A stretch of DNA of 64,000 nt from assembly GCA_036365145.1 (NCBI GenBank), contig JAEOAD010001365.1, positions 3,245,001 through 3,309,000 on the forward strand. The letters run 5' to 3'. This DNA comes from Orientallactaga sibirica (taxonomy: Eukaryota; Chordata; Mammalia; Rodentia; Dipodidae). Numbering within the stretch: position 1 is the stretch's first letter; each line of letters opens with the position of its first letter. Below are positions 41,299 to 51,334 of the stretch, piece after piece. The notes below the pieces were generated by a model that did not search any database, had not been told where the DNA came from, and worked only from the letters and a program-made list of their open reading frames with translations. The translations under genes were made by a program, and so were the position numbers.

Positions 41299-41489
41299 TA
41301 AAAATATATTATTTATTTGAGAGAGAGAGAGAAAGAGAATGGGCATATCAGGGCCTCCTGCTGCTACAAACAACTCCAGATGCATGTGCCACTTTGTGTG
41401 TTTGGCTTTATGTGGGGACTGAGGATCGAACCCAGGCCATCAGGCTTTGCAAGCAAGTGCCTAAACCACTGAGCCATCTCTACAACTCT
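41299..41489 (-). mobile_element. DIP SINE, older subtype
   Basis: 'ctcctgctgctacaaac', 'ccatcaggctttgcaagc'; head end decayed. Confidence 0.87.
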
Positions 41490-41576
41490 CTTAGGAGTTT
41501 TTTAAATGAAAAAATTAAATTCCTATGTATAATCCAAAAAGAGCTATGTCGAATTATTTCATATAACTCACTCTCG

Positions 41577-41742
41577 TTTGTTTGTTTGTTTGTTTGTTTG
41601 TTTTATGAGGTAGGATCTTGGTCTAGTCCGGGCTGACTTGGAATTCACTAGTTAGTCTCAGGCTGGCCTCAAACTCATAGCAATCCTCCTACCTCTGCCT
41701 TCCGAGTGCTGGGATTAAAGACATGTGCCACCACACCTGGCT
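41577..41742 (-). mobile_element. B1 SINE with (GTTT)n tail
   Basis: (TTTG)n at 41577-41602, then a reverse B1 body. Confidence 0.88.
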
Positions 41743-41744
41743 TC

Positions 41745-42255
41745 TCACTTTTATAGATTAGAGACAGAAATGTTTGATATCAAGCAAAAATGTGACCATC
41801 AAACTTTGATCAAATGAAAGACATGGAATGACAATATGTGAGTTTCGTTTCATCTATGTTTCCTTCAGATTAAACTCTTAGCTGTGTTTCCAAGAGTGCT
41901 TGCTTCATAATTTGATATACTTTTTTTTGGTTAACAGTTTATTGGCATTAATTCTGAAAGAAATTCAATGAGCTGAACAGATTTTTCTCTTATTTTGTAG
42001 ACTCCAAATGCTGAGAAAAATGTTGAGACCATGGAAAAGCGATTGGTTTGTCCATGGTATAAAGAATAAAAATTATAAAAGAAACATGAATTGGTGACAC
42101 CTTGTCTCTTCTTATTCCTCCACAGATAGCAAGATCAATCCTTCATCTAAATGCTTTGTCAAGTTCACACTCACAGATGGAGACAAAGTCCTTGCATCAG
42201 ACTAACTGGCCACCCTCCCGTGTGGAGTCCTGTAGCATCCGATACTTCACTTACC
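41745..42255. other. Low-copy DNA
   Basis: Nothing recognised; short overlapping ORFs only. Confidence 0.35.
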
Positions 42256-42257
42256 AT

Positions 42258-42603
42258 CATTGTTGTGGTCTTTTTTTCCCATTGTTATCACAGAATACGA
42301 GAGAGCAGTTCATTTACATGGAATAGAAAGTTGTGTGGTCATGGTTCTTGAAGCTGGGAAGTCCACTAGCATTGCTCTGGTGGACTTCCTTGCCGTATCA
42401 GCATGGTGGAGGGCAAGTGAGCACACGAGTCAGTGAGGGGCTGAGAGGGGAGCAACTTAAACCCACTCTCGCCATAACTAACCCACTCCCACAGTGACTG
42501 CATTAACCGTTCCTGAGAAACCCTTGTAACTTAATCACCCCTTGAAGATCTCACCTCTTTCCTCGTATTACCTGACAGTGACAATTACGTTTCAACATGA
42601 GCC
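42258..42603 (-). mobile_element. MST/MLT1-like LTR, antisense
   Basis: 'tgttatcacagaatacgaga', 'tcttgaagctgggaagtcca', 'cataactaacccactcccac', 'acaattacgtttcaacatga' are in reverse MaLR order. Confidence 0.65.
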
Positions 42604-42882
42604 ACAGCAAATGCGGAGAAAAACTCGGGGAAAATTTCCACCTGGAAGCTGCCATGGAGGGTGGAGCCCCAGGAGGCAGCAGTACACAGGTGAGTGTGGC
42701 TTGCCACCTGGCCACAGCATCCTCGGCCTCCTCAGTGACTGCTTCTCAGGTCTCTTCCACGTATATTGACTTGAAATCGTGTGTTCCACGATTCAGCCCT
42801 CCAGGGGACCAGTGGGTGCAGGAGTAAAGGCTGATTGTTAAAGGACCCACACATTTCTATTTTTTTTTTAAAATTATTTTTA

Positions 42883-43092
42883 GGGCTAGAGAGATGGCTT
42901 AGCAGTTAAGGTGTTTGTCTGCAAAGCCAAAGGATCCCAGTTCGATTCTCCAGGACCCACGTAAGCCAGATGCACAAGGGGGCACATGCATCTGGAACTC
43001 ATTTGCAGAGGCTGGAGGCCCTGGTGCGCCCATTCTCTCTCTCTCTCTGCCTCTTTCTGTCTCTCAAATAAATAAACAAATAAAAATTTAAA
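42883..43092 (+). mobile_element. DIP SINE (left arm of an inverted pair)
   Basis: Full plus copy with A-rich tail, facing a reverse copy 20 bp away. Confidence 0.93.
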
Positions 43093-43111
43093 AAAATGAA
43101 AGAAGAATCTT

Positions 43112-43319
43112 TAAAAAATTATTTTTATTTATTTATGAGAAAGAGAGAGAGAGAGGAGGGAGGGAGAGAGAATGGGTGTGCCAAGGCCTCTAGGCACTGC
43201 GAACGAACTCCAGACACATGTGCCACCATGTGCATCTGGATTACATGGGACCTGGAGAATTGAACTGTCCTTAGACTTTGCAGGCGAGAGTCTTAACCAC
43301 TAAGCCATCTCTTCAGCCC
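43112..43319 (-). mobile_element. DIP SINE (right arm of an inverted pair)
   Basis: Full reverse copy; transcripts through 42883-43319 could form a long hairpin. 'acatttctatttttt' flanks the pair (42851 and 43320 regions), suggesting the outer duplication belongs to the first insertion. Confidence 0.92.
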
Positions 43320-43404
43320 AACATTTCTATTTTTTAATGGTTTGCAAGGAGAGAGAAAGAGAAAGAAAGAGAGAGAAAGACAGGAAAAGGGTAGGAGAGA
43401 TAAG

Positions 43405-43591
43405 CTACATTTATTTATTTGCAAGGAGAGAGAATATGAATGGGTGTGCCAGGGCCTCCAGCCACTGCAAATGAACTCCAGATGCATGTGCCACTTTGTG
43501 CATCTGGCTTTATGTGGGGCCTGGGGAATGGAACCCGGATCATTACAATTTGCAAATAAGTGTCTTAACCGCTAAACCATCTCTCCAGCAC
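43405..43591 (-). mobile_element. DIP SINE, short GA block
   Basis: Reverse copy; a further head scrap ('gagccatctctccagcct') lies at 43617-43657. Confidence 0.9.
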
Positions 43592-43806
43592 CTCCTTTAA
43601 CCCCCACCCCACATTTCTAAGCAAGCAATCTTAACTACAGAGCCATCTCTCCAGCCTGACCCACCCATTTCTAAAGCTGTCATTCTTATTTCTCTCCAGA
43701 CAGGCAAGAAGCCTGTTGTTGTAAAGAGCTCCTGAATTGCTCCCTGGAGTTGGAGTTGGCTACCGTGACCTGCCCTTACTGAGAATATGTGTTGGTATTT
43801 CATTCA

Positions 43807-44130
43807 CCACTGTGGGGTTTGAATGTAACGTGTCCTTTCATGTGTTTGGGATTAAGCCTCACACGTATCCCCAGCAAGCGGAACTTGTGGGAGCTGGAGC
43901 CTTGCTGGAGGAGGTGTGTCACTGGGGGAAGGCCTTGACCTCCAACCAGTCCTCAGACTCCTTCCTCCCAGATCTGTGACAAGATGTGAGCCAGCTTCCT
44001 GCCTGTGCCGTGCTTTCCTCACCATGGTGAAACTTCTCCTTGACATTATCAGTCTGAAATAAACCCTTTCCTTTCAAAAAGATGCTTTTGGTCGGGTGTT
44101 TTATCCCAGGAATGAGAAGGTAAGTGCAAC
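43807..44130 (+). mobile_element. MaLR-like solo LTR
   Basis: 'accactgtggggtttgaatg', 'gagccttgctggaggaggtg', 'ctgaaataaaccctttcctt' (AATAAA), 'ggtcgggtgttttatccc', ending 'gaatgagaaggtaagtgcaac'. Fullest copy of this family here. Confidence 0.68.
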
Positions 44131-44582
44131 AACCACTGTGATGAGAACGGAGAGACAATTTTAAAGGAGGAAGAATTCTTTCGGATCATGGTTTCAGAGG
44201 ATGTGACTGATGGTCAGCTGGCTCCATTGCCGTGAGCAATCCTGTGGTGAGGCAGAACACCATGTCAGAAGGGCATGGTAGAGCCAGGATGCTCACCTCC
44301 CCGCAGCCAGGAAGTGCAGAGAAAGACAGGAAGGGGGAGGGGAGAAGGTACATCTTTCTAGGGCATGCCTGCCAGTGATCTACTTCCTCCAACCAGACGC
44401 CACCTCCCACCACCTTCCAATAATGCCATCGAGTTATGAATCCACCCGTGGGTTAGTCCATTGATCATCTCAGTGCCCTTGTAATACAGGCACCCTCAAT
44501 GATTGGATCTCCCAGTTGGGCTCAAAGCCTTCAGCACATGAGCCATGAGGGGGATGCATCCACATTCACACTGTAACAGAAC
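44131..44582 (-). mobile_element. MaLR-like LTR, antisense
   Basis: 'gatgagaacggagagacaat', 'gaattctttcggatcatggt', 'catgagccatgagggggatg' read as a reverse LTR of a related family, directly abutting the sense LTR. Confidence 0.45.
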
Positions 44583-44609
44583 AGCAACGAGTGTTGCAGA
44601 GTGACATCT

Positions 44610-44957
44610 CTCAGTTTGATGGTTCATTTTCAATGTCAGCTTGATTGAATTTAGGATCACCTGGGAGACACATCTATCTTTGTGAGAATCTGAATATATG
44701 CTACCAGAGAGGTTAAACTGAGAAGGGAAGACCCACCCTGAAGGGGGATAGGCTAGGGATCTGGGCTGAATAAAAAGTAAACTGTGCCAGGGCCTGGAGG
44801 GATGGCTTAGCGGTTAAGTGCTTGCCTTTGAAGCCTGAGGACCCCAGTTCGAGGCTCGGTTCCCTGGGACTCACCTAAGCCAGATGCACAAGGTGGCGCA
44901 TGCATCTAGAGTTCGCTTGCAGTGGCTGGAGGCCCTGGTGCGCTCATTCTCTGTCTG

Positions 44958-44995
<38 letters not shown>

Positions 44996-44998
44996 CTC

Positions 44999-45042
<44 letters not shown>

Positions 45043-45240
45043 GTAAACTGTGCACCAGCATTCACCTCTCTCTCCTTCCTGACCACAGAGGGGATGTGAC
45101 CACCACCTCATGCTTCCACCACCATGCCTTCCCCTCCACGATGAACTATATTTCCTCAGATTATAAGCCAGAAATAAGCCTTTCCTTCCTTCCACAAGTT
45201 GCCTTTGTTTTATCATAGTGACAAGGAAAGTTAGCAATAC
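44610..45240 (+). mobile_element. LTR-like old repeat split by a DIP
   Basis: 'ttgaatttaggatcacctgg', 'gaccaccctgaaggggg'-type sequence and 'aagccagaaataagcctttc' form an LTR-like layout; a related start is at 60390. Confidence 0.4.
44790..45044 (+). mobile_element. DIP SINE with TSD
   Basis: Full plus copy with (TC)n, (AAAT)11 tail and 'aagtaaactgtgc' on both sides. Carries GCACAAGGTGGCGC at 44886-44899. Confidence 0.94.
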
Positions 45241-45244
45241 TTTG

Positions 45245-46025
45245 TAAGTCAAAAGCCAGAGAAGAGAAGTCTTAAAGGAGACAGTTGGCAAACTGTGGGT
45301 CAGGCGCTCCACCCCAAGTTCACGTTCTGCTTTCCATTGTGTTTGGTAGGCGAGGGTCCCTGGGTCCTGGGTGCGCCTTCAACGCTTCTGGTTCTTTGGA
45401 CTATAAAACAGCAGCAATGGTAATGTCTGCTGCCGAGGAAGAGCCTCGTGTGGCATTTGGCACAGAGCTGGCGTCCAACAGACTGTTTGTTGCATCTGAA
45501 CCTAAGACGCTGTTCTCAAGGGTGTTCCCAGCATCTAGTTAACAACTGGCCCCTGATGCTGGCAGAGGACACCTTCTGAGCGTCACTGCTGGACCCTGAA
45601 GGTCACAGAGGTGATTCACAAAGGACACAGAGGACATTCACAGCCCTCCCAAGTCAGACTGCAAGAGAACAACTGCCACCAGGTCTTCTAGAGCCCATGG
45701 CCAGGACATGAACATGAAGGGGGGCATCCCCACTGACTGACCCGCGTGGACGTCTCACACACTATTGTGCTATGGTGACTGGAGCTCACACCCAAGAGGT
45801 TTGGCTCATATGGGGAGACAGTTGGTCAGGCTGTCCTGGGGACACCTCCTCAGCTGTGGACATGCTCAGAAAGACTGCTAAGCAAGAGGGAGGGACAACG
45901 GTGGTTGGCAGGTCAGCAAGCACTAGTGAAACGATGGCCAGTGCGAGTGAGCCAAGACTGCTTTGAGCTGGAGATCAAGTCACCAAAGGTGTTGCACTAC
46001 ATATTTCTGGTTTCGAGAGGAACAA
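45245..46025. other. Low-copy GC-balanced DNA
   Basis: No transposon recognised. Plus ORF 45285-45542 (85 codons) resembles nothing I know. Confidence 0.35.
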
Positions 46026-46029
46026 GGAA

Positions 46030-46172
46030 TGAAGCCAGGCATGGTGGGACATGCCCGTAGCTCCAGCACCAGAGAGGCTGAGGCAGAAGGATTGTAGTCT
46101 TTATTCTGAGGTCATCCTGGGCTACAGAGTGAGTTCAAGGACAGCTTATGCTACATAACAAGACAGAAAGAG
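46030..46172 (+). mobile_element. Old B1-like copy
   Basis: 'agccaggcatggtgggacat' to 'gcttatgctacataacaag'. Confidence 0.7.
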
Positions 46173-46499
46173 AGAGAGAGGAATAAGATGGATGACAGGC
46201 ATTGTTTCTTGAACCAAAATACACAAAGTGATCAGAAATCTCAAAATGAGATTTCTTTATTTCCAGCCAAAACTCTTGTATCTTTAGAGAGAGAAACCCA
46301 TTCACACGAGGTGTCTAAACTGGTCACGTTCTCAGAGTTCAGAGTTGAATGATGGTTGCCAAGGTTGGGCTGGAGAGGACAAAATGGGCAGTTGCTAACC
46401 CATGTGCATAAAGTGTCACTTCAACACGTGCCACTGTGCCTACAGTGGACCATCCTAGATCGCACAACCTTGTCACAACAACATAATTCTTTTAAAAGT

Positions 46500-46711
46500 T
46501 GTTTTTTTAAAAAAAGATTTTATTTTTACTTGTAGAGTCAGAGAGAGAGAGAGAGTGAGAATGGGCACGCCAGGATCTCCACCCACTGCAAACAAACTCC
46601 AGACACATGCGCCACCATGTGCATCTGGTTTACGTGGGACCTGGAGAATTGAACCTGTGTCCTTAGGCTTCGCAGGCATGTGTCTTAACCACTAAGCCAT
46701 TTCTCCAGCCC
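46500..46711 (-). mobile_element. DIP SINE
   Basis: Full reverse copy; 'aataattcttt' before and after. Confidence 0.92.
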
Positions 46712-46714
46712 CAA

Positions 46715-47575
46715 AATAATTCTTTCAGATGCCCCTATTGTAAGTGATGGTTTGCAGCCAGCCGAGTCTCAGCAAGGAGTTAGCTATCCGGAGAATGCAT
46801 GAAAAATACGTATGAACTCCAAGAATGAAAATGAGAATGAAAATGTTTTTTTTCTTCCCCTAACCATCTTACTTTTTCTAGTTATTTAGAAGAAATCTGC
46901 ATTTCCAGTTGGAATGTGTCTGTCGTGCCTTTGTTGGCCAGCCCTGTGCACCACCAACTCTGCCCGCCTGCTTCCGCTGGCTTGTCAAGCTCACTAATTA
47001 GAGAGCTGCTGCCTGATTCACCTTGTTAATTAGAGGGACTTGAACACGGGGGCCTCCGGGCGGTATGCGAGAGAGCCTCGCACCAGTGCCCCGAGAACGA
47101 TGCAGCCTGTGAACTCACTCTTCTCATCTACCTTCTATTTTTCATTTGAAATGAATAAATCATTGAGATTTTCCTTGTGGAGTGAGAATGCAAGAATTCA
47201 CATCTTTGTAAGATGTAAATTACATGTGATCAATAGGAAAGGACGGCTGGTGTATTGTACTTACACGATTTCCCAATTTTACTTCATGTCAGTGTCTGAA
47301 AAGTGGCACATTTGTCTCCTCTCCATGATTCTGTGCCCTTCATCTGGTAGAAAAAAAAAAAAAAGGGTCTTGGGTGAGAAACACAGCGGTTGCATGTGAG
47401 CTTGTGGAATCTGGTCTAGGGGCTTGATGTCCACGTGCACAGAGGGGAGGGGGACGTGCCTAGAAGCCAGGCCTCAGCATAGCATCTGCCAGGCTGGCCC
47501 TTCTCCCAGCTTTCCGCTTTCCCCAGGGTCCTGTCTGCTCTTGAGGAAAGTGAGGAGCAGGTGATTTCAAGTGAA
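46715..47575. other. Low-copy segment with paired homeodomain-type sites
   Basis: 860 bp with no recognised repeats. Two CTAATTAGAG / TTAATTAGAG sites occur at 46994-47003 and 47026-47035. A plus ORF 47040-47399 (119 codons) is not recognisable and I treat it as chance. Confidence 0.45.
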
Positions 47576-47577
47576 AT

Positions 47578-48395
47578 TCACCTTCCCACCCTCCCTCCCT
47601 CCCCTCCCCTCTCCCTTTCTCTCTCTTCCTTCCTCCTTTCCTTCCCTCCCTCCTTCCCTCCCCTCTCCCTTTCTCTCTCTTCCTTCCTCCTTTCCTTCCC
47701 TCCCTCCCTCCCCTTTCCCTTCCTTCCTTCCCTTCTTCCTCCCTTCCCTCTGTCCTTCCTTCCTTCCTTCCTTCCTTCCTTCCTTCCTTCCTTCCTTCCT
47801 TCTTTCCTTCCTTCCTTCCTTCCTTCCTTCCCCTCCCTCCCTCCTTCCCTCCCCTCTCCTCTTCTCTCTCTCTTCCTTCCTTCCTTCTTTCCCCTCCCTC
47901 CCTCCCCTCTCCTTTCCCTTCCTTCCTTCCCCCTTCTTCCTCCCTTCCCTCTGCCCTTCCTTTCCCTTCCTTCCTTCCTTCCTTCCTTCCTTCCTTCCTT
48001 CCTTCCTTCCTTCCTCCCTCCCTCCCTCCCTTCCTCCTCCCTCCTTCCTCTCCTTTCTCCCTCCCTTCCTTTCCTTCCTTCCTTCCTTCCCTCCTCCTTC
48101 CTTCCTTCCTTCCTTCCTTCCTTCCTTCCTTCCTTCCTTCCTTCCTTCCTTCCTTCTTTCCCTCCTTCCTTCTTTCTTCTTTCCTTCTTTCCTTCTTTCC
48201 TTCTTTCCTTCCTTCCTTCCTTCCTTCCTTCCTTCCTTCCTTCCTTCCTTCCTTCCTTCCTTCCTTCCTTCCTTCCTTCCTTCCCTCCTTCCCTCCCTCC
48301 CTCCCTCCCTCCCTCCCTTCCTCCTACCCTCCTTTCCCCTTTCTTTCTTCTTTCCCTTCCCCTTCCCTCCCTCCCTCTCTTCCTTCCTTGTGACC
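47578..48395. repeat. Polypyrimidine (TTCC/CCCT/CTTTC)n tract
   Basis: About 820 bp almost without purines on the plus strand: TTCC runs mixed with CCCT, CTCT and TTTC. Internal blocks repeat (for example the 'ccctctccctttctctctc' block near 47605 and 47660). ORFs of 280-310 codons on both strands (Ser/Phe/Leu/Pro or Lys/Glu/Arg/Gly) are translations of the repeat. On the right it abuts a B1-like scrap (48408-48446). Confidence 0.97.
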
Positions 48396-48445
48396 TTTCT
48401 GCCTATCTCCTGAGTGCCCAGGTTGCAGACCATCACACCTGGCTG

Positions 48446-48766
48446 AGCGTTCCTTTTGTAGTAGAGACCTTTCCTTACTGGAGCTGAGGGTTTATGCACA
48501 TCAAATGTCTTTTAAAAACTAGTTAAAAGAAAACGTGGGCTTGACCAGACTATAAACTCCATCACAGAAGCAGACGTGCCTATAAGCGGCGTGCTTTCTC
48601 CTCCTCCTCCTTCTGCATGGACACTTGGGACACTCGTTTCTGAGGCTTTTCTGCACCTACTTTGTTAAAGGTAAACAACTGCAGGGTAGGAGAGGGTAAT
48701 GACCTTTCCCTGGTGGAAAACAAGGTGGTTGAAGGTGTGGTTTTCCCATTTTAAAAAACCAGAGGG
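48446..48766. other. Low-copy DNA
   Basis: Nothing recognised apart from a (CTC)n patch at 48600-48612. Confidence 0.35.
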
Positions 48767-48962
48767 GGCTGGAGAGATGGCTCAGTGGTTAAGATGCTTG
48801 TCTGCAAAGCCTAATAACCCTGGTTTGATCTCCAGTACCAGATGCACAAAGTGGTGCATGCATCTGGAGTTTATTTGTAGTGGCTGGAGGCCCTGACATG
48901 CCCATTCTCTCTATCTTTCTATCTCTCTCTGCTTGCAAATAGTGAAATAAAATATTTTTAAA
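48767..48962 (+). mobile_element. DIP SINE, older subtype
   Basis: 'ggctcagtggttaagatgc' head, deletion at 'ccagta/ccagatg', tail 'gtgaaataaaatattttt'. Confidence 0.92.
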
Positions 48963-48969
48963 AGTCAGA

Positions 48970-49170
48970 GGGCTGGAGAGATGTCTCAGTGTCTAAAGGC
49001 GCTTGTTTACAAAGCTTAATGGCCCAGGTTTGATTCCCCAGTTCCCCTGCAGAGCCAGACGCACAAGGTGGCACCTGAGTCTGGAGTTGGAATAGAGGCC
49101 CTGGCACACCCATTTTCTCTCTCTTGCTCTTTCTCCTTGCAAATAAGTAGATAAAAATTTTTTTTTTTTT
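48970..49170 (+). mobile_element. DIP SINE, older subtype
   Basis: In tandem with the previous copy; 'gagatgtctcagtgtctaaag' head. Confidence 0.9.
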
Positions 49171-49174
49171 GTAA

Positions 49175-50120
49175 AATCAGAGTGTTTTTGCTGAGGAGGC
49201 TGGTTAAATTACCTTATTATCAGATATCTTTTAATCACCATCTTAAACATGTACATACTCCATTGCTGAGATGGTGGCCAAGGTATTGTAAATGTCTACC
49301 AAAATAGTTATTTTTCTAGAACGTTCTTTGCATCCTTGGGAACATCTGAGTTTGTGCCCATGAACTTACTTTGTACATTTACTCGAGATATGACCCAGTC
49401 CTACCTTGAGGAGACGCAGACACATCCATGGCCCTAGGACTTGTGTGCAGATGGAGGCGAGAACTGCAGAGGTGGCTGTTCATTGGCACACTGTGGCCAG
49501 TGCTTCATTAGCACACAGTGTGGCCAGTGCTTCATTAGCACACAGTGTGGCCAGTGCTTTGGGCCCATCTGATTCTACTAGGAAAGGGATGAAGTATGAG
49601 GAGGGATTTTTGTGAGGGCTTAGGGAGTCAGCAGCAGACCGATCAGTGGACACAGCCTATAAAATGCCATGGCAATTCTGGCCCATTTCAGGCTGTGAGC
49701 ATCTTGGGAAGGCCAAAGAATGGCAAGATGGAGCCAGATTGCTGTAAAGGCATGGGGGAAGGGGTTTCTTCCAGCTCCCAGAGGGCTGTGTGGAAGATCT
49801 GGTTGCTTCTCAGTGTATAGATACTTGTGTGCTCCGGCTGTGACCCAAACCACAGAAGACAGAGCACCAAAATCTGGGGACACCTGGATGGACTTTTTGG
49901 CTCAGCAGGAGCCCCAACAGGTCTGCGGGATTCTTGGAGGGTGCAGTCCTGTGCTTGGCTTCCTGGATCCAGTCCCCCTCTGATTGACTCCAGCTGTGGT
50001 ACTGAAAACAGAGGGAACAGTGACTGGACAAGACAGTGGACGCTGGCTTGAAACTCACAGGCAAAAGAAGCCGCTTCTGCTAGAGCCACACCTGCTTGAA
50101 CTTGAGAATTTCAAGTTTAA
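49175..50120. other. Low-copy DNA
   Basis: No transposon recognised. Contains a 27-bp x 3 tandem repeat (49494-49570). Overlapping ORFs at 49688-50089 (minus, 133 codons) and 49720-49983 (plus) give no recognisable protein. Confidence 0.4.
49494..49570. repeat. 27-bp tandem repeat, about 2.8 copies
   Basis: 'tggccagtgcttcattagca' units start at 49494, 49521 and 49548. Confidence 0.93.
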
Positions 50121-50124
50121 TTAT

Positions 50125-50313
50125 TAAAAACATTTAAAAAATTTATTTGGAAAGAGAGAGTGAAAGACAGTATGAGTGTGTCAGGGCCTCTCACTGCTGC
50201 AAATGAACTCCAGATACATGTACCACTTTGTGCATCTGGTTTTACGTGGGTCCTGAACCTGTGCTGGCAGGCTTTGTAAGCAAGCACCTTTAACTGCCGA
50301 GCCACTTCGCCAG
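50125..50313 (-). mobile_element. DIP SINE, older subtype
   Basis: 'ctctcactgctgcaaatg', deletion around 'ggtcctgaacctg', head 'gagccacttcgccag'. Confidence 0.85.
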
Positions 50314-50342
50314 ATCATATTATTATTATTTTATTTTATTTT

Positions 50343-50452
50343 ATTTACTGAGAGAGTCTTGCTGTGTAGACCAGGCTGGCCTTGCACTCACATCCTCTTG
50401 CCTCAGCTTCCTGAGCTCTGGGATTGTAGATATGTGTCACCACTCTCAGCTT
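50343..50452 (-). mobile_element. Old B1-like fragment
   Basis: 'gtgtagaccaggctggcctt' to 'gtgtcaccactctcagc'. Confidence 0.7.
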
Positions 50453-50459
50453 CATTTTA

Positions 50460-50632
50460 TTTTGAAGCGACACATAACTGCATGCCAAGACACACTGTGA
50501 TGTTTTGGTGCCTGTCCACACTATGTAATGATGACCAGAGTCATTAGCATATATGTCCTCTCAAACATTCTCATTTCTTTACGGGCAGACTATTCAAGAT
50601 CCTCTCTTGGAGCTAATTTAAAATGTACATTT
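50460..50632 (+). mobile_element. Ancient L1 (L1M-type) 3' UTR fragment
   Basis: 'tgatgttttggtgcctgtcc', 'cattagcatatatgtcctct', 'cattctcatttctttacggg', 'gatcctctcttggagctaat' follow the old L1 3' UTR order. Confidence 0.6.
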
Positions 50633-50648
50633 TAAAAATATATATTAT

Positions 50649-50875
50649 TGGGCTGGAGGGATGGCTTAGCGGTTAAGGCATTTGCCTGCAAAGAGAAAGG
50701 ACCCTGGTTCAACTCTCCAGGACCCACATAAGCCAGATGCACAAGGGGGCACATGCATCTGGAGTTCATTTGCAGTGGCTGGAGGCCTTGGTGTGCCCAT
50801 TCTCTTTCACTCTACCTGCCTATTTCTGTATCTCCCTCTTTCTCTCTCTCAAAATAAATAAAAATAAAATATTAA
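50649..50875 (+). mobile_element. DIP SINE
   Basis: Full plus copy. Confidence 0.93.
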
Positions 50876-51180
50876 AAAATATATATATATTATTTATTTT
50901 TGGTATGTGTGCATATGTGTGTGAGTACAAGCATTTTTGTTAATCCCAGGCTCCATACCGTGACACAGAACACCTTAAGACCTCGAGAATTCAACTGAAG
51001 ATCCAGTTAGTAGCCATGGGCCCCCATGCAGTGCTTCCCACACACCTGGCTCAGATCCAGTTGGATTTTGAACACTGGCCCTTTGCTAGAACCAGTGAAG
51101 ATCATCAGGGGTCCCAAGTTGAAAATAGTTCCATTCCTGCCTATAAAGAGCTTGCAAGAACCAAGAACCAGGTAGAAGTG

Positions 51181-51325
51181 CTGGACGTGGTGGCGCACAC
51201 CTTTAATCCCGGCACACAGGAGGCAGAGGTAGGAGGGTCGCTGGGAGTTCGAGGCCAGTCTGGGACTACAGAGTGAATTCCAGGTCAGCCTTGGCTAGAA
51301 TGAGACTCTACTTCTAAAAACCAAA
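51181..51325 (+). mobile_element. B1 SINE
   Basis: 'tggacgtggtggcgcacacc' to 'gactctacttctaaaaacc', then (GA)n. Confidence 0.92.
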
Positions 51326-51334
51326 GAGAGAGAG

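Noticed and set aside
42597..42827. ORF with an internal 'acacaggtgagt' splice-donor match
   Set aside because: Its start lies at the edge of an antisense MaLR-like LTR and no acceptor or protein similarity supports an exon.
47561..48499. Overlapping ORFs of 308, 310 and 280 codons
   Set aside because: All are translations of the TTCC/GGAA repeat tract on both strands; composition is four or five residues in a repeated pattern.
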